A stretch of 64,000 nt of DNA from Aristaeella lactis (GCF_018118585.1 NZ_CP069421.1:3224001-3288000); one strand, 5' to 3'; counted from the first letter of the stretch, positions 49,516 through 58,074 are shown. Numbers and translations: made by a program. The notes: generated from the letters alone by a model not told the origin.

Positions 49516-50054
49516 AAACACTGGTGATTTATACATCACAGACAGGATTTACCCAAAGGTACGCACAGTGGATCGCCGGGAGAACAAATGGCGACCTGAT
49601 GGAACTGAAGGAAGCCGGGAAGCGGGAGGACGGTTTCTTTGCGGCGTATGACGCGATCGTATACGGCGGATGGTGCATGGGCGGAAAAATCGTCAAACTG
49701 AACTGGTTCCTTGAAAAGGCGGCGAACTGGAAGGACAAGCGCCTGGCTGCCTTTGCCACAGGCGCCAGTCCCAATGACAATCCGGAGATCGATGAAGTAT
49801 TCGGGAAAATGCTGACAGAAGAGCAGAGAAAATATATCCGGCTGTTCTACTGCCAGGGCGGACTGAATTATGATAAGATGAAGCTGCCCTTCAGACTGAT
49901 GATGAAGATGTACGTTTCCGCCATGAAGAAAAAGAAGGATGCCACAGAGGCAGAAAAGCAGAAGGCGGCTATGATCGCAAAGTCCTATGATGTGGCGGAT
50001 GTCCGGTATACAGATCCGATCGTGGCATACCTGACCGGTGCGAACGATCAGTGA
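49512..50054 (+). CDS. flavodoxin-domain protein (HemG/flavodoxin-like)
   Basis: 180 residues. FMN phosphate loop LVIYTSQTGFTQRYAQWI and VYGGWCMGGKIVKLNWFL, typical of the flavodoxin_5 group. The C-terminal part is Lys-rich (VSAMKKKKDATEAEKQK). Second gene of the MarR operon; probably an electron carrier or protective reductase. Confidence 0.87.
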   Translation: MKTLVIYTSQTGFTQRYAQWIAGRTNGDLMELKEAGKREDGFFAAYDAIVYGGWCMGGKIVKLNWFLEKAANWKDKRLAAFATGASPNDNPEIDEVFGKMLTEEQRKYIRLFYCQGGLNYDKMKLPFRLMMKMYVSAMKKKKDATEAEKQKAAMIAKSYDVADVRYTDPIVAYLTGANDQ

Positions 50055-50157
50055 TTTGTCCGGAGACCTGAAAAAAATAAATGTGAAAAATACTGAAAAA
50101 AAGTGCTTGACCTTGCACTTAACTACAATGATAGCCTGCGGGTGAGGAGGAAGAGAT

Positions 50158-51027
50158 ATGATTACGATCCAGGGTTTCGCCAAGCTTTGCGGATGCAATA
50201 CCCAGACGCTGCGTTACTATGACCGGATCGGCCTGCTTGCCCCCGCGAAGGTGGACCAGTGGACCGGATACCGGTACTACGAGGAGGAACAGGCTATGTT
50301 GTTTGTGAAAATCAAAAACCTTCAGATGGCTGATTTTTCCATAGGGGAGATCAAGACGCTTCTCAATGAAGACGAGGATCACCTGATGGCAGCATTTGAC
50401 CGGAAGATCGAGGAGCAGAAGCAGAAACTCGAACAGATGGAAAATATCCGGAAATCATATCTCGATGAAGCAATGAATATGCAGAGGATGGTCAACACAA
50501 TTATCGATTTCGTGGAAGGACGTATGAGCAGCCCGGAACTCTGGCAGGAGTTCGGCCTGGACCAGGAGAAGGATACGGAAATCAGCGCCCGGGTGCATGA
50601 GCTGCTGGCCGAGTGGATGGAACAGTGTAAGAACGCCGGAGCCGACATGGCCCAGTATATGGACACCATGCAGGAAATGGTGGAGAAGCTGAAGAACGGC
50701 ACGCTGGATGAAGAACAGCGGAAGATGCTGCTCAGCGATGAGGACGACCTTGAGAAAGATATTCCTGAAGGCGCGGAGAAGATTTTCGCCAGGGACGGCT
50801 GGACGCATGTTTCCGATTGGATCGGGGAGATTCCGGCACCGGAAAAGGGAAAAGAGAGCTTCTTCCTGTTCAGCGTGCCCAGGGACAGCCTGATCGTTGA
50901 TCCCGGTTTCCCCACGCTGATGCTGGCCGTGATGGGCGCACGCTACAACACCCAGGAAGGCGGGATGACCTGCAAGGTCGGCCTGAGCAAGGATGGACTC
51001 AATCATTTCAGCCTGCTGCAGAAGTAA
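50158..51027 (+). CDS. MerR-family regulator
   Basis: 289 residues. ITIQGFAKLCGCNTQTLRYYDRIGLLAP and WTGYRYYEEEQAML form the winged helix; a coiled coil follows (about 80-115), then a ~160-residue acidic effector region ending GMTCKVGLSKDGLNHFSL that I do not recognise. GAGGAGG precedes the ATG. Upstream, TTGACC (50107-50112) lies within a GTGC...GCAC dyad. It ends before a strong terminator. Confidence 0.9.
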   Translation: MITIQGFAKLCGCNTQTLRYYDRIGLLAPAKVDQWTGYRYYEEEQAMLFVKIKNLQMADFSIGEIKTLLNEDEDHLMAAFDRKIEEQKQKLEQMENIRKSYLDEAMNMQRMVNTIIDFVEGRMSSPELWQEFGLDQEKDTEISARVHELLAEWMEQCKNAGADMAQYMDTMQEMVEKLKNGTLDEEQRKMLLSDEDDLEKDIPEGAEKIFARDGWTHVSDWIGEIPAPEKGKESFFLFSVPRDSLIVDPGFPTLMLAVMGARYNTQEGGMTCKVGLSKDGLNHFSLLQK

Positions 51028-51050
51028 GCAGCTGATTCACATAAACCGAA

Positions 51051-51093
51051 AGCAGGAACAGCGGTTCATAAAGGCCGCTGTTCCTGCTTTTTG
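51051..51093 (+). terminator. terminator of the MerR gene
   Basis: A 14-bp perfect stem AGCAGGAACAGCGG/CCGCTGTTCCTGCT (51051-51064, 51075-51088) is followed by TTTT. Confidence 0.9.
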
Positions 51094-51239
51094 GGCTCAC
51101 TTTATCGGTTTAGTAACCGCGGAAACACGGTGTTACAGGCAAATGCAGACAACTATACTAAAATCAAGTAATAGTGCGGGCGATTGAAAAGACAGACATA
51201 ATTAGAACAAAACGGGAGAAAAAATCCAACAGAATCCAT

Positions 51240-51290
51240 TTGACAAACAAGGGGTTCTGTGTTTATATGAAATTGGAGCAAAACCGTTTT
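51240..51290 (+). promoter_or_regulatory. lacI-type promoter and candidate operator
   Basis: TTGACA (51240-51245), 17 bases, TTATAT (51263-51268). A short dyad AAAACCGTTTT (51280-51290) follows the expected start, and CGGTTTAGTAACCG lies upstream near 51106-51119. Confidence 0.6.
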
Positions 51291-51310
51291 AGTAAAAAGA
51301 GGCGTAAGAA

Positions 51311-52342
51311 GTGAGTGTAACAATAAGGGATGTGGCCCAGTACTGCGGTGTTTCTGTATCAACTGTATCCAGGGTGCTGAACGGGTATACAGACATCAGC
51401 GAGGAGACGGCTGAAAAGGTCTATGCAGCCATTAAAAAGCTGGATTTTGTTCCGAGCAATACCGCCCGGATGCTGTCCAAAAAGAAAACAAAGATCATCG
51501 GTCTGACCATTCCGGATATCAAAGATCCGTTTTTTTCCGAGAATGCCTCCGGAGCGGAAAAACTGCTCCAGGAAAACGGATACGAAATCTTTTACGGAAA
51601 TATGGAACGCAGCGCTGAAAAGCTGCTGAATTTCCTGCAGCAGGCCCGGCAGATGCGGTTTGACGGCCTGATCATCACTCCGGATGAGTGGACAGAAGAA
51701 CTGCTGGACACCATCCAGAAGCTGCCCATGCCCGTGGTGGCGCTCCGGAGAAGGCCGCCGCAGAGCAGCGGTGTGCCCTATGTGGATAACGACCATTATA
51801 AAGGCGCGATGGAGATGATGAGCTACCTGAGCGACCTTGGCCACACGAAGATCGCACATATTGTCCTGCCGACCGCCATCGGCGAGATCCGCCGGGAGGC
51901 CTATTACGATTTCTGCCGGATCCGCGGCATTGATATCCGGGATGTCCGGGTGAACCTGCGGGCGAATAAACTGGATGAAGCGAAAGAAAACGGCTACCAG
52001 GCCATGAAGATCATTCACGAAAAGTATCCCGACACAACGGCGGTTTTCGCAGGGACAGACCAGCTGGCCATCGGCGCCATGGTCTACCTGCGGGAAAAAG
52101 GCCTGATGGTTCCGAAGGATATTTCGATCTGCGGTGCCAATGACATGGACTATTCCTCCCTTCCGTGGTTCGACCTGACAACCACCTCCCTGAACCGTAT
52201 GGAGATGGGACGGGCCGCAGCACAGATGCTGCTGGACATCATCGAAAAGAGACAGACACATCCGGAAAACCTGCTGCTGGGAACGACCATCATTGTGCGA
52301 GGAAGTACCCGGAGCATCAAACCGAAAAACAAAGGAAAATAA
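51311..52342 (+). CDS. LacI-family transcriptional regulator
   Basis: 343 residues. The helix-turn-helix and hinge are clear (VTIRDVAQYCGVSVSTVSRVLNG; AAIKKLDFVPSNTARML), then a sugar-binding-protein-like domain with IIGLTIPDIKDPFFSE, FAGTDQLAIGAMVYL and TTTSLNRMEMGRAAAQMLL. Start codon GTG at 51311, with GAGG 9 bases upstream. No sugar genes are adjacent. Confidence 0.93.
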   Translation: MSVTIRDVAQYCGVSVSTVSRVLNGYTDISEETAEKVYAAIKKLDFVPSNTARMLSKKKTKIIGLTIPDIKDPFFSENASGAEKLLQENGYEIFYGNMERSAEKLLNFLQQARQMRFDGLIITPDEWTEELLDTIQKLPMPVVALRRRPPQSSGVPYVDNDHYKGAMEMMSYLSDLGHTKIAHIVLPTAIGEIRREAYYDFCRIRGIDIRDVRVNLRANKLDEAKENGYQAMKIIHEKYPDTTAVFAGTDQLAIGAMVYLREKGLMVPKDISICGANDMDYSSLPWFDLTTTSLNRMEMGRAAAQMLLDIIEKRQTHPENLLLGTTIIVRGSTRSIKPKNKGK

Positions 52343-52353
52343 ACAGCCGGCTT

Positions 52354-52386
52354 CCGGGGAAAAGCTTCCGGAAGCTTTTCCATTTC
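52354..52386 (+). terminator. palindromic terminator after the LacI gene
   Basis: A perfect 24-base palindrome at 52358-52381 built on AAAAGCTTCCGGAAGCTTTT. The rest of 52387-52681 holds no gene, only the promoter below. Confidence 0.7.
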
Positions 52387-52518
52387 CCCTGAAAAACGGA
52401 AATGACCGGTTTCGGATGATGCATGCCTGTATTACAGCAGATACAAGCGATCATCAGAAGAAACGGTCCTGTTTCGATGCCCGTATACTTCTGAAAAACG
52501 CAAAAAGTACGCACAATC

Positions 52519-52547
52519 TTGACGAAAATTGCAAATGCAATTATTAT
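52519..52547 (+). promoter_or_regulatory. promoter before the 52682 gene, with a dyad in the spacer
   Basis: TTGACG (52519-52524), 17 bases, TATTAT (52542-52547). The spacer contains the palindrome ATTGCA-AA-TGCAAT (52528-52541). Confidence 0.6.
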
Positions 52548-52681
52548 ATTACACAACAAGGATGGTTGTATTCACAGGAGAACAGAGAAAAACATACAGG
52601 CAGCAAAAGATTCCGGAAACACGTCTGTCAGTATAAAAGATGATAAAATACCGGGCCATTATCGGACAGGGGAGAAGCATT

Positions 52682-53359
52682 ATGTTTGAGTTTCTGAAGA
52701 TCAGAAGGGCATCCATGATTCAGCAGGCGGAAAAAAGAATGGTGCAGATGCTGAAGAGTGAACTGGGAATTGAAATTATAGGAATCAGGATCGTGTCCAG
52801 GAATGAAAGTATTATAAGTATAAGCAGGGACGAAAGCCATATCAGGATTCCGTGCCTGTATCTCCTGATGGCGGAGGATGAATACAACAAGATCCTGGAT
52901 ACGCCTGACAGCAGGAGAACGGAAATTCTGAATGATGAGATCCGGAATAAGGTGATCATGGTCTGGCTGAAGGTCATACGGGAGACCGGCCTTTCTCCGG
53001 AAAACTATTATGATAATGCCATGCAGATCGGGACAACCAATGTGGACAGACGGTACTATACGGAATTTGCCAGAAACCAGAAGGAACAGATCAGGGATTA
53101 CCTGGTCAAAAAGCTTCACATGGGCCCGAGGGACGTATTCGCGTCCTCCCTGCCGGGCGTCAGTATTGTTTACGAAACGGATGACTATATCAGACTGAAG
53201 ATCGAAGAATGCCAGGATGAACTGACGGAAGGGATCCGGAAAATGGCGGAAGAGTATGTACGGAAAAAATACGGATACGTTCCCTGTGTTCTTTCGGTGC
53301 GGTTTTATCATCCGGGAATGGCCGGATATAACGGATACGGATTGTCAAGGGAAGACTGA
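52682..53359 (+). CDS. conserved-looking protein of unknown function
   Basis: 225 residues, no signal peptide. An N-terminal helix (FLKIRRASMIQQAEKRMVQM) is followed by regular alpha/beta text with conserved-looking stretches (IRDYLVKKLHMGPRDVFASS; KYGYVPCVLSVRFYHP). I do not recognise a family. GGGGAG 8 bases before the ATG and good codon use support it. No close neighbour explains its role. Confidence 0.7.
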   Translation: MFEFLKIRRASMIQQAEKRMVQMLKSELGIEIIGIRIVSRNESIISISRDESHIRIPCLYLLMAEDEYNKILDTPDSRRTEILNDEIRNKVIMVWLKVIRETGLSPENYYDNAMQIGTTNVDRRYYTEFARNQKEQIRDYLVKKLHMGPRDVFASSLPGVSIVYETDDYIRLKIEECQDELTEGIRKMAEEYVRKKYGYVPCVLSVRFYHPGMAGYNGYGLSRED

Positions 53360-53550
53360 AACAACCTTGCAGAAACGGATAAAAAAAGGCAGCACAGCGA
53401 TCCGGACAGACAGGCTGTATTTTTCATACCGGACGGGAATAAACGGATATAACGCTCGCAAGTGAATCTGTATTTCGGGAGCAGGTGGTGATACCCTGTA
53501 AGCACAGTGAGGAAATGCTCACTGAATCTGACGCAGGGAGGGTGAAGGAG

Positions 53551-53757
53551 ATGCCGCCTGTTTTTCTGATCCGAAAGAGACATATCCTGTATAAACTGGC
53601 CGTTTCAGGTGCGGTTTCTCCGGAATCAGCCAGGACACTGGATGACGCCGGAGTGCTCAACCCGAATGCATTTATATTTTTCACAGATATGCTGGCCCGG
53701 AAGGGATTCATATGCAGGACCGCGGATGGCAGGTATTACCTGCCGGAGAAAAAGTGA
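53551..53757 (+). CDS. small protein of unknown function, possibly a winged-helix fragment
   Basis: 68 residues (MPPVFLIRKRHILYKLAVSG...), with AARTLDD-like helix text and an ending GFICRTADGRYYLPEKK that looks like a helix followed by a wing. GGGAGG lies 9 bases before this ATG; longer starts at GTG 53485 are possible but poorly placed. It lies 34 bases before the DUF6054 gene. Confidence 0.6.
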   Translation: MPPVFLIRKRHILYKLAVSGAVSPESARTLDDAGVLNPNAFIFFTDMLARKGFICRTADGRYYLPEKK

Positions 53758-53791
53758 CAGGTTATTCAGACGGATAAGGAGTGAATGAGAC

Positions 53792-54127
53792 ATGGCAAAG
53801 ATGGAAAAAGTCCTGAGAGGGGATTTTAAAGAGATACTGTCTGTGATCGAGGATGGTATTCTCCGGGGAAGCGCTACCGCATCCCTGGAAGACAGCAGTG
53901 ATTTTGCCGGAGGAGGCAGCCGCTGTTCAGTGCGTGTGTTTGAACGCTACAGCATGCTTGGCAGCAACCGTGTTTCCATGAGCGTGACACTGTTCCAGGG
54001 CGGGGATGATCTCATTTACCTGAGCGCGATCACCTCGGGCGGATCCCAGGCGATGTTCATGAAACTCAACACGTTCGGAGAAGAGGCTTTCCTGGAAAAA
54101 CTGGATGAAGTGCTGGGACGACTCTGA
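53792..54127 (+). CDS. DUF6054 family protein
   Basis: 111 residues: VLRGDFKEILSVIEDGIL, ASLEDSSDFAGGGSRCSV, VFERYSMLGSNRVSMSVTL and ITSGGSQAMFMKLNTFGEE. This fits the short DUF6054 proteins of Clostridia, whose function is not known. AAGGAG precedes the ATG. Confidence 0.8.
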   Translation: MAKMEKVLRGDFKEILSVIEDGILRGSATASLEDSSDFAGGGSRCSVRVFERYSMLGSNRVSMSVTLFQGGDDLIYLSAITSGGSQAMFMKLNTFGEEAFLEKLDEVLGRL

Positions 54128-54138
54128 CAACCGGCGAA

Positions 54139-54174
54139 AAACAGCCCCGTTCCTTATGCGAACGGGGCTGTTTG
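54139..54174. terminator. terminator between the DUF6054 gene and the convergent hydrolase gene
   Basis: A 14-bp perfect stem AAACAGCCCCGTTC/GAACGGGGCTGTTT (54139-54152, 54160-54173), usable in both directions. Confidence 0.85.
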
Positions 54175-54179
54175 TATGC

Positions 54180-54806
54180 TTATAGCAAGCCGGCTTCGGT
54201 CAGCTTTTTCAGGATGGCGGAAGCCAGGTGGACATGACCTTCAACGCTGAGATGCTCCTCGTCAACAGGGGAGGGGGCAGTATAATCGGAAGCGGCCAGG
54301 AAAAGGCAGCCTTTTTTTGCCGCAACGGCCCGGTAGATTTCCTTCAGTGCGGCACTGGTTTCAACGGACTGCCGGTCGAAGGCCGGATCCTTGTCCGGAC
54401 GCCAAACGTTCTCTCCCAGCAGAATCGGGGAGAGAACCAGTATTTTTTCGGGAGGAATAAACTCTTCAAAACGGGAAATACACTGCTCAATACCGCCGCC
54501 GATCTGCTCCGGTGTATTGCGCAGTGCCTTTTTACAATCGTTTGTACCAAGCATCAGGATCACGGTGTGCAGGTCTTCCGTGCTCCGGTAATGGGCGATG
54601 GAATCAATGCCTTTCCGAAAGGGACGCGCCGGGTCCTCGAAGACGGTGGTCCTTCCGACCACCCCGTCCTCGAGGATCCGGTATCCTTTCGGCGTAACGA
54701 TCCTCCGCAGAATACCCGTCCAGCGGGTGTATTCCGGATATCTGTCTATGGCCCCGGGAATCAGGCCCCAGGTGTTTGAGTCCCCAAAGGCGAGTATCTG
54801 CTTCAT
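54180..54806 (-). CDS. SGNH/GDSL-family hydrolase
   Basis: 208 residues. Block I FGDSNTWGLIPG (nucleophile Ser), block III LMLGTNDCKKAL, and block V DEEHLSVEGHVHLA give the Ser/Gly/Asn/His set of SGNH esterases. No signal peptide, so it is cytoplasmic. The ATG at 54806 lies 34 bases after the end of the cysteine importer operon, of which it may be the last gene. Confidence 0.9.
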   Translation of the reverse strand: MKQILAFGDSNTWGLIPGAIDRYPEYTRWTGILRRIVTPKGYRILEDGVVGRTTVFEDPARPFRKGIDSIAHYRSTEDLHTVILMLGTNDCKKALRNTPEQIGGGIEQCISRFEEFIPPEKILVLSPILLGENVWRPDKDPAFDRQSVETSAALKEIYRAVAAKKGCLFLAASDYTAPSPVDEEHLSVEGHVHLASAILKKLTEAGLL

Positions 54807-54840
54807 TTCCGCTTCTGTCCTCAGATTGCAATAGATTTGA

Positions 54841-55680
54841 TTATTCGGCCAGTCCGCCGCCTTCCAGCACAAGGCTGTCTTCATAATCCAGGCCGTAGGT
54901 GTCAACCAGGGTCTCTTCATAATCCTTGTGGAAGAAGTTTTCGGCGGCCAGGGCCTTAATCTCATCATTGATCCAGTTTAGCAGGCTTTCATTGCCCTTG
55001 CTGACGGCGGGAGCAATGGTGTCCTGGCTGCCCAGGGAAGGAATGCCGACGGTGTAGCCTTCATTCTGCAGGGCAAAGGCGATCACCTCGGTGTTGTCAT
55101 TGGCCCAGGCAACGGCATTTCCGTTTTCCAGGGCGTTCTTGGCATTGGCGTAGGTGTCATACTTCTGCAGGGTGATCTCAGGATTATTCTTGATCAGGTA
55201 ATCTTCGGCGGTGGTGCCGGAGATGACGATCACCTGGTCATCGGCAGTGATCTCGGACAGGTCTTTGATGATACGGCTGTCCGGGGAGACAACGCCCAGG
55301 GCCACGTTCATGTAGGGCAGGGCAAAGTCCACTTTCTCAGCGCGCTCAGGGGTGACGGTGAAGTTGGCCAGGACGATGTCCACTTTACCGGTCTCCAGGT
55401 ATTCAACGCGGTTGGCAGCTTCGGTGGAAACGTAGTTGACGGTCACACCGAGATCCTCACCGATGCGGCGGGCAAAGTAAACGTCATAGCCCTGGTATTC
55501 ACCGTTCTCATCCACATAGCCAAAGGGATTCTTATCGGAGAAAACGCCGATGTTGATGATTCCGGAAGCCTTAATCTCATCCAGGGTGCGGTAAACCACA
55601 TCCGCGGAAGCGGTAATGACAAGGGAAAGAGCCAGTACGAGGGCGATCACGAGGGCGATGATATTACGAATGGTTTTCAT
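54841..55680 (-). CDS. cysteine/polar amino acid ABC transporter substrate-binding protein (CjaA-like)
   Basis: 279 residues: signal peptide (IALVIALVLALSLVITASA, no lipobox cysteine), then a type-3 solute-binding domain. Phrases INIGVFSDKNPFGYVDENGE, STEAANRVEYLETGKVDIVL, ANFTVTPERAEKVDFALPYM, DTIAPAVSKG and FFHKDYEETL follow, as I remember it, the Campylobacter cysteine-binding protein CjaA almost phrase by phrase. It therefore probably binds cysteine. Last transport gene of the operon. Confidence 0.88.
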   Translation of the reverse strand: MKTIRNIIALVIALVLALSLVITASADVVYRTLDEIKASGIINIGVFSDKNPFGYVDENGEYQGYDVYFARRIGEDLGVTVNYVSTEAANRVEYLETGKVDIVLANFTVTPERAEKVDFALPYMNVALGVVSPDSRIIKDLSEITADDQVIVISGTTAEDYLIKNNPEITLQKYDTYANAKNALENGNAVAWANDNTEVIAFALQNEGYTVGIPSLGSQDTIAPAVSKGNESLLNWINDEIKALAAENFFHKDYEETLVDTYGLDYEDSLVLEGGGLAE

Positions 55681-55700
55681 GGGGATTCTCCTTTCGGGCT

Positions 55701-56462
55701 TTAAGCCTCTGCTTTATTTTTTCTGTTGAATTCAAAAGACTGCAGGAACTTCTTCGCCTGCTCCGTTTTGGGAGATGTGAAGAAGGTTTCCGGGTCGCTT
55801 TCCTCAAGAATGTTCCGGTCTTCCAGCAGGATGATCCGGTCAGCTACGGCCCGGGCAAAAGACATTTCATGGGTGACGATGAGCATCGTCTTTCCCTGGT
55901 CCGCCAGGGAAACGATGACATCCAGCACCTCCCGGACCATTTCCGGATCCAGGGCGGCTGTGACTTCGTCAAAAAGCAGGATTTCGGGATGCGTGCACAG
56001 GGCCCGCACAATGGCGACACGCTGCTTCTGTCCGCCGGAAAGCTGCCGGGGATAACTGTCAGCCTTTTCTTTCAGGCCGACCCGGTCCAGCAGTGCCAGC
56101 GCTTCCTCCCGGACTTCCGTCCGGGAACGTTTCTGCGCCTTCACCGGCGCGAGGAGGATGTTCTCCAGCACGGTCAGGTGAGGGAACAGTTCGTAATTCT
56201 GGAATACCATTCCGACTTTGCGGCGCATCTCCGGCAGGTTTTTGCTTCCCTGACGAATCAGCTCACCCCGGAGCCGGATTTCTCCGCCCTGGATATCCTC
56301 CAGGGCGTTAATACATCGCAGGAGTGTGCTTTTGCCGCATCCGCTGGAGCCGACGATGACGACAACTTCACCTTCACGGACCGCCAGAGAGAGATCCTCC
56401 AGGATCGTCTGATCATCAAACCGCTTCGTCAGATGCGAGATGCTCAGGACTGTTTCCGCCAC
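55701..56462 (-). CDS. amino acid ABC transporter ATP-binding protein
   Basis: 253 residues: Walker A VGSSGCGKSTLLRC, Q-loop VFQNYELFPHLTV, signature LSGGQKQRVAIVRAL, Walker B LLFDEVTAALDP, switch VTHEMSFAR. It belongs to the polar amino acid group (GlnQ/TcyN-like). The GTG at 56462 has GGAGG 7 bases upstream and lies 4 bases after the permease stop. Confidence 0.93.
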   Translation of the reverse strand: MAETVLSISHLTKRFDDQTILEDLSLAVREGEVVVIVGSSGCGKSTLLRCINALEDIQGGEIRLRGELIRQGSKNLPEMRRKVGMVFQNYELFPHLTVLENILLAPVKAQKRSRTEVREEALALLDRVGLKEKADSYPRQLSGGQKQRVAIVRALCTHPEILLFDEVTAALDPEMVREVLDVIVSLADQGKTMLIVTHEMSFARAVADRIILLEDRNILEESDPETFFTSPKTEQAKKFLQSFEFNRKNKAEA

Positions 56463-56466
56463 GCGC

Positions 56467-57141
56467 TTACCTCCAGTGCTTTTCAAGTTTCTTTGCTGCC
56501 AGGCTCAGAGGCCGGCAGGCCAGGTAATACATTACGAAGATGGTCAGGTAGACACCGAACGCCGCGTTCGGGCTTGCCTTCCGGTTGGCCTCAATGATCT
56601 GCTGGGCAACCTTCAGGATCTCCACCACACCGATGAGGGTCACCAGGCTGGTGGTCTTGATCATCCGGGTAATCAGGTTAATGGATAATGGAATCAGCCG
56701 CCGTACGGCCTGGGGCAGGATGATCCAGCGGTAAACCTGGGCCGGTTTCAGCCCCAGCGCTTCCGCACTTTCCCGTTGAATGACTGGTATGCTGCTGACC
56801 GCGCCGCGGACCAGGTCACCCATTTCCGCCGTTCCCCAGAGGGCAAAGACGATGATGGCAGCCGCTTCTCCGGAAAGATTCCAGTTGAAGGCCCGGGTTG
56901 TTCCGAAATACATGAGGAACAGCAGGACCATCTGGGGCATGATATGGATAATGCCCAGCCAGACGCGCAGGATAACGGAAGAAACGGAATGTTTCCGGCT
57001 TGCGGCGATTCCCAGCAGGATGCCTGCGACCATGCTGATAGCAGCGGCGATCAGGCTGATGCGGAGAGCCACCCAGAGACCGCCCAGCAGCCGGACGAAG
57101 TTTTTTCCCTTGAAAAGGACCTCAAGTCCCAAATCCGGCAT
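56467..57141 (-). CDS. amino acid ABC transporter permease (second)
   Basis: 224 residues, about five helices; the HisM-type motif reads ESAEALGLKPAQVYRWIILPQAVRR (in parts), i.e. the EAA loop. It overlaps the other permease gene by 20 bases. It would form a heterodimer with the first permease. Confidence 0.92.
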   Translation of the reverse strand: MPDLGLEVLFKGKNFVRLLGGLWVALRISLIAAAISMVAGILLGIAASRKHSVSSVILRVWLGIIHIMPQMVLLFLMYFGTTRAFNWNLSGEAAAIIVFALWGTAEMGDLVRGAVSSIPVIQRESAEALGLKPAQVYRWIILPQAVRRLIPLSINLITRMIKTTSLVTLIGVVEILKVAQQIIEANRKASPNAAFGVYLTIFVMYYLACRPLSLAAKKLEKHWR

Positions 57142-57781
57142 GCCGCAGCCTCCTTTCCAGGAAGATCCCCAGCAGCGAGAGCGGCAGGAGGATCAGCAGG
57201 TAGGCTCCGACCAGCAGAAACAGGCTTTCCGTTGTCCGGTAATAAAGCCCGATCTGGTCCTTGGCCGTGAACATAAGGTCCATCAGACTTACAGCGGAGA
57301 ATACGCTGGTTTCCTTCATCAGGAAGATCACATTGGCCATGAAGGCGGGGACGCTGATGGCTGCTGCCTGGGGAAGGATCACATGGAGAAAGGCCTGCTT
57401 CCGGGTGAGTCCGAGGCTCAGGGCGCTCTCTTCCTGAATCTTCTCCACAGCTTCTATGCCGCTGCGGAAGGCTTCGGTCATGTATCCGCCGCCGAGAAAG
57501 GCGAGACCGGCAATACCACAGGCTTCCGGGTTGGTTTTGATCCCGATCTTCGGCAGACCGTAGTAGATGAAGAATAACTGCACAAGCAGGGGTGTGTTCC
57601 GGCTCAGTTCCACATAGGCGGCTGTGATCCTGCGAAGCACCGGAATCCGCCAGTGGAGTGCCGCGGCACACAGCAGACCCACAAGGGTGGCGAGCAGGAT
57701 GCCCGCGGTACCTGTCCGCAGGGTGAGCCAGGCGGCTTTCCCGTAAAGCGGCAGAACCTTTTCAATGTACGCCCAATCCAC
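57122..57781 (-). CDS. amino acid ABC transporter permease (first)
   Basis: 219 residues, about five helices: YVELSRNTPLLVQLFFIYYG and the EAA loop EESALSLGLTRKQAFLHVILPQA (in parts). It starts at GTG 57781, preceded by a purine-rich GGAAAGGAAG. First structural gene after the attenuator leader. Confidence 0.92.
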   Translation of the reverse strand: MDWAYIEKVLPLYGKAAWLTLRTGTAGILLATLVGLLCAAALHWRIPVLRRITAAYVELSRNTPLLVQLFFIYYGLPKIGIKTNPEACGIAGLAFLGGGYMTEAFRSGIEAVEKIQEESALSLGLTRKQAFLHVILPQAAAISVPAFMANVIFLMKETSVFSAVSLMDLMFTAKDQIGLYYRTTESLFLLVGAYLLILLPLSLLGIFLERRLRHAGFGT

Positions 57782-57820
57782 TGCGCTGCTTCTTCCTTTC
57801 CTGCTGATGCGGCCGCCTTC

Positions 57821-57858
57821 AAAGAAAAGCCCGGCAGCCGTTTTGAAGCTCCCGGGCA
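57821..57858 (-). terminator. attenuator terminator before the cysteine importer operon
   Basis: Stem 57847-57857 with 57829-57839 (minus strand GCCCGG plus AGC pairing with GCT and CCGGGC, one mismatch), then TTTTCTTT, 40 bases before the first permease gene. Its 5' arm TGCCCGGGAG is perfectly complementary to CTCCCGGGCA inside the leader ORF. Confidence 0.8.
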
Positions 57859-57887
57859 GATATGACTTTATCCGATCCTGCGGCGGA

Positions 57888-57995
57888 TCATTCAGAGCGC
57901 AGACACATACACGCTGACGCCCCAGCCATAATACATGCCCGGGAGATCAGCATTCGACAGGTGGTCCTCAGAATGATTTCCTTTTCGGTAAACAT
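57888..57995 (-). CDS. cysteine-containing leader peptide
   Basis: 35 codons with a very strong binding site (AAAGGAGG, 6 bases before the ATG). Cysteines stand at 13, 21, 29 and 31 of MFTEKEIILRTTCRM... (four UGU codons). It is followed by a terminator and then by genes for a CjaA-like importer. The segment of codons 17-20 (57936-57945) can pair with the terminator's 5' arm over 10 bases. This is the layout of ribosome-mediated attenuation; Arg and Met codons are equally frequent, so Cys as the sensed amino acid rests on the transporter type. Confidence 0.7.
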   Translation of the reverse strand: MFTEKEIILRTTCRMLISRACIMAGASACMCLRSE

Positions 57996-58045
57996 GCCTG
58001 CGCCTCCTTTCTGTTTCATACGCTTCTGTGTGAAAGCTTGAGGGC

Positions 58046-58074
58046 ATATTATCACTATCAGCCTACTATGTCAA
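58046..58074 (-). promoter_or_regulatory. promoter of the cysteine importer leader
   Basis: On the minus strand: TTGACA (58069-58074), 17 bases, TAATAT (58046-58051). The leader would be about 255 bases long. Confidence 0.85.

Noticed and set aside
50101-50157. 19-base-spacer MerR promoter upstream of the 50158 MerR gene
   Set aside because: A TTGACC and a GTGC...GCAC dyad exist, but no convincing -10 falls at the right distance, so it is mentioned only within the gene entry.
57892-57970. Alternative frame of the leader ORF that ends in a striking tail (ADLPGMYYGWGVSVYVSAL), resembling a peptide precursor
   Set aside because: This frame has no start codon and no ribosome binding site, and no maturation genes are near. 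The ATG at 57995 with AAAGGAGG reads the other frame.
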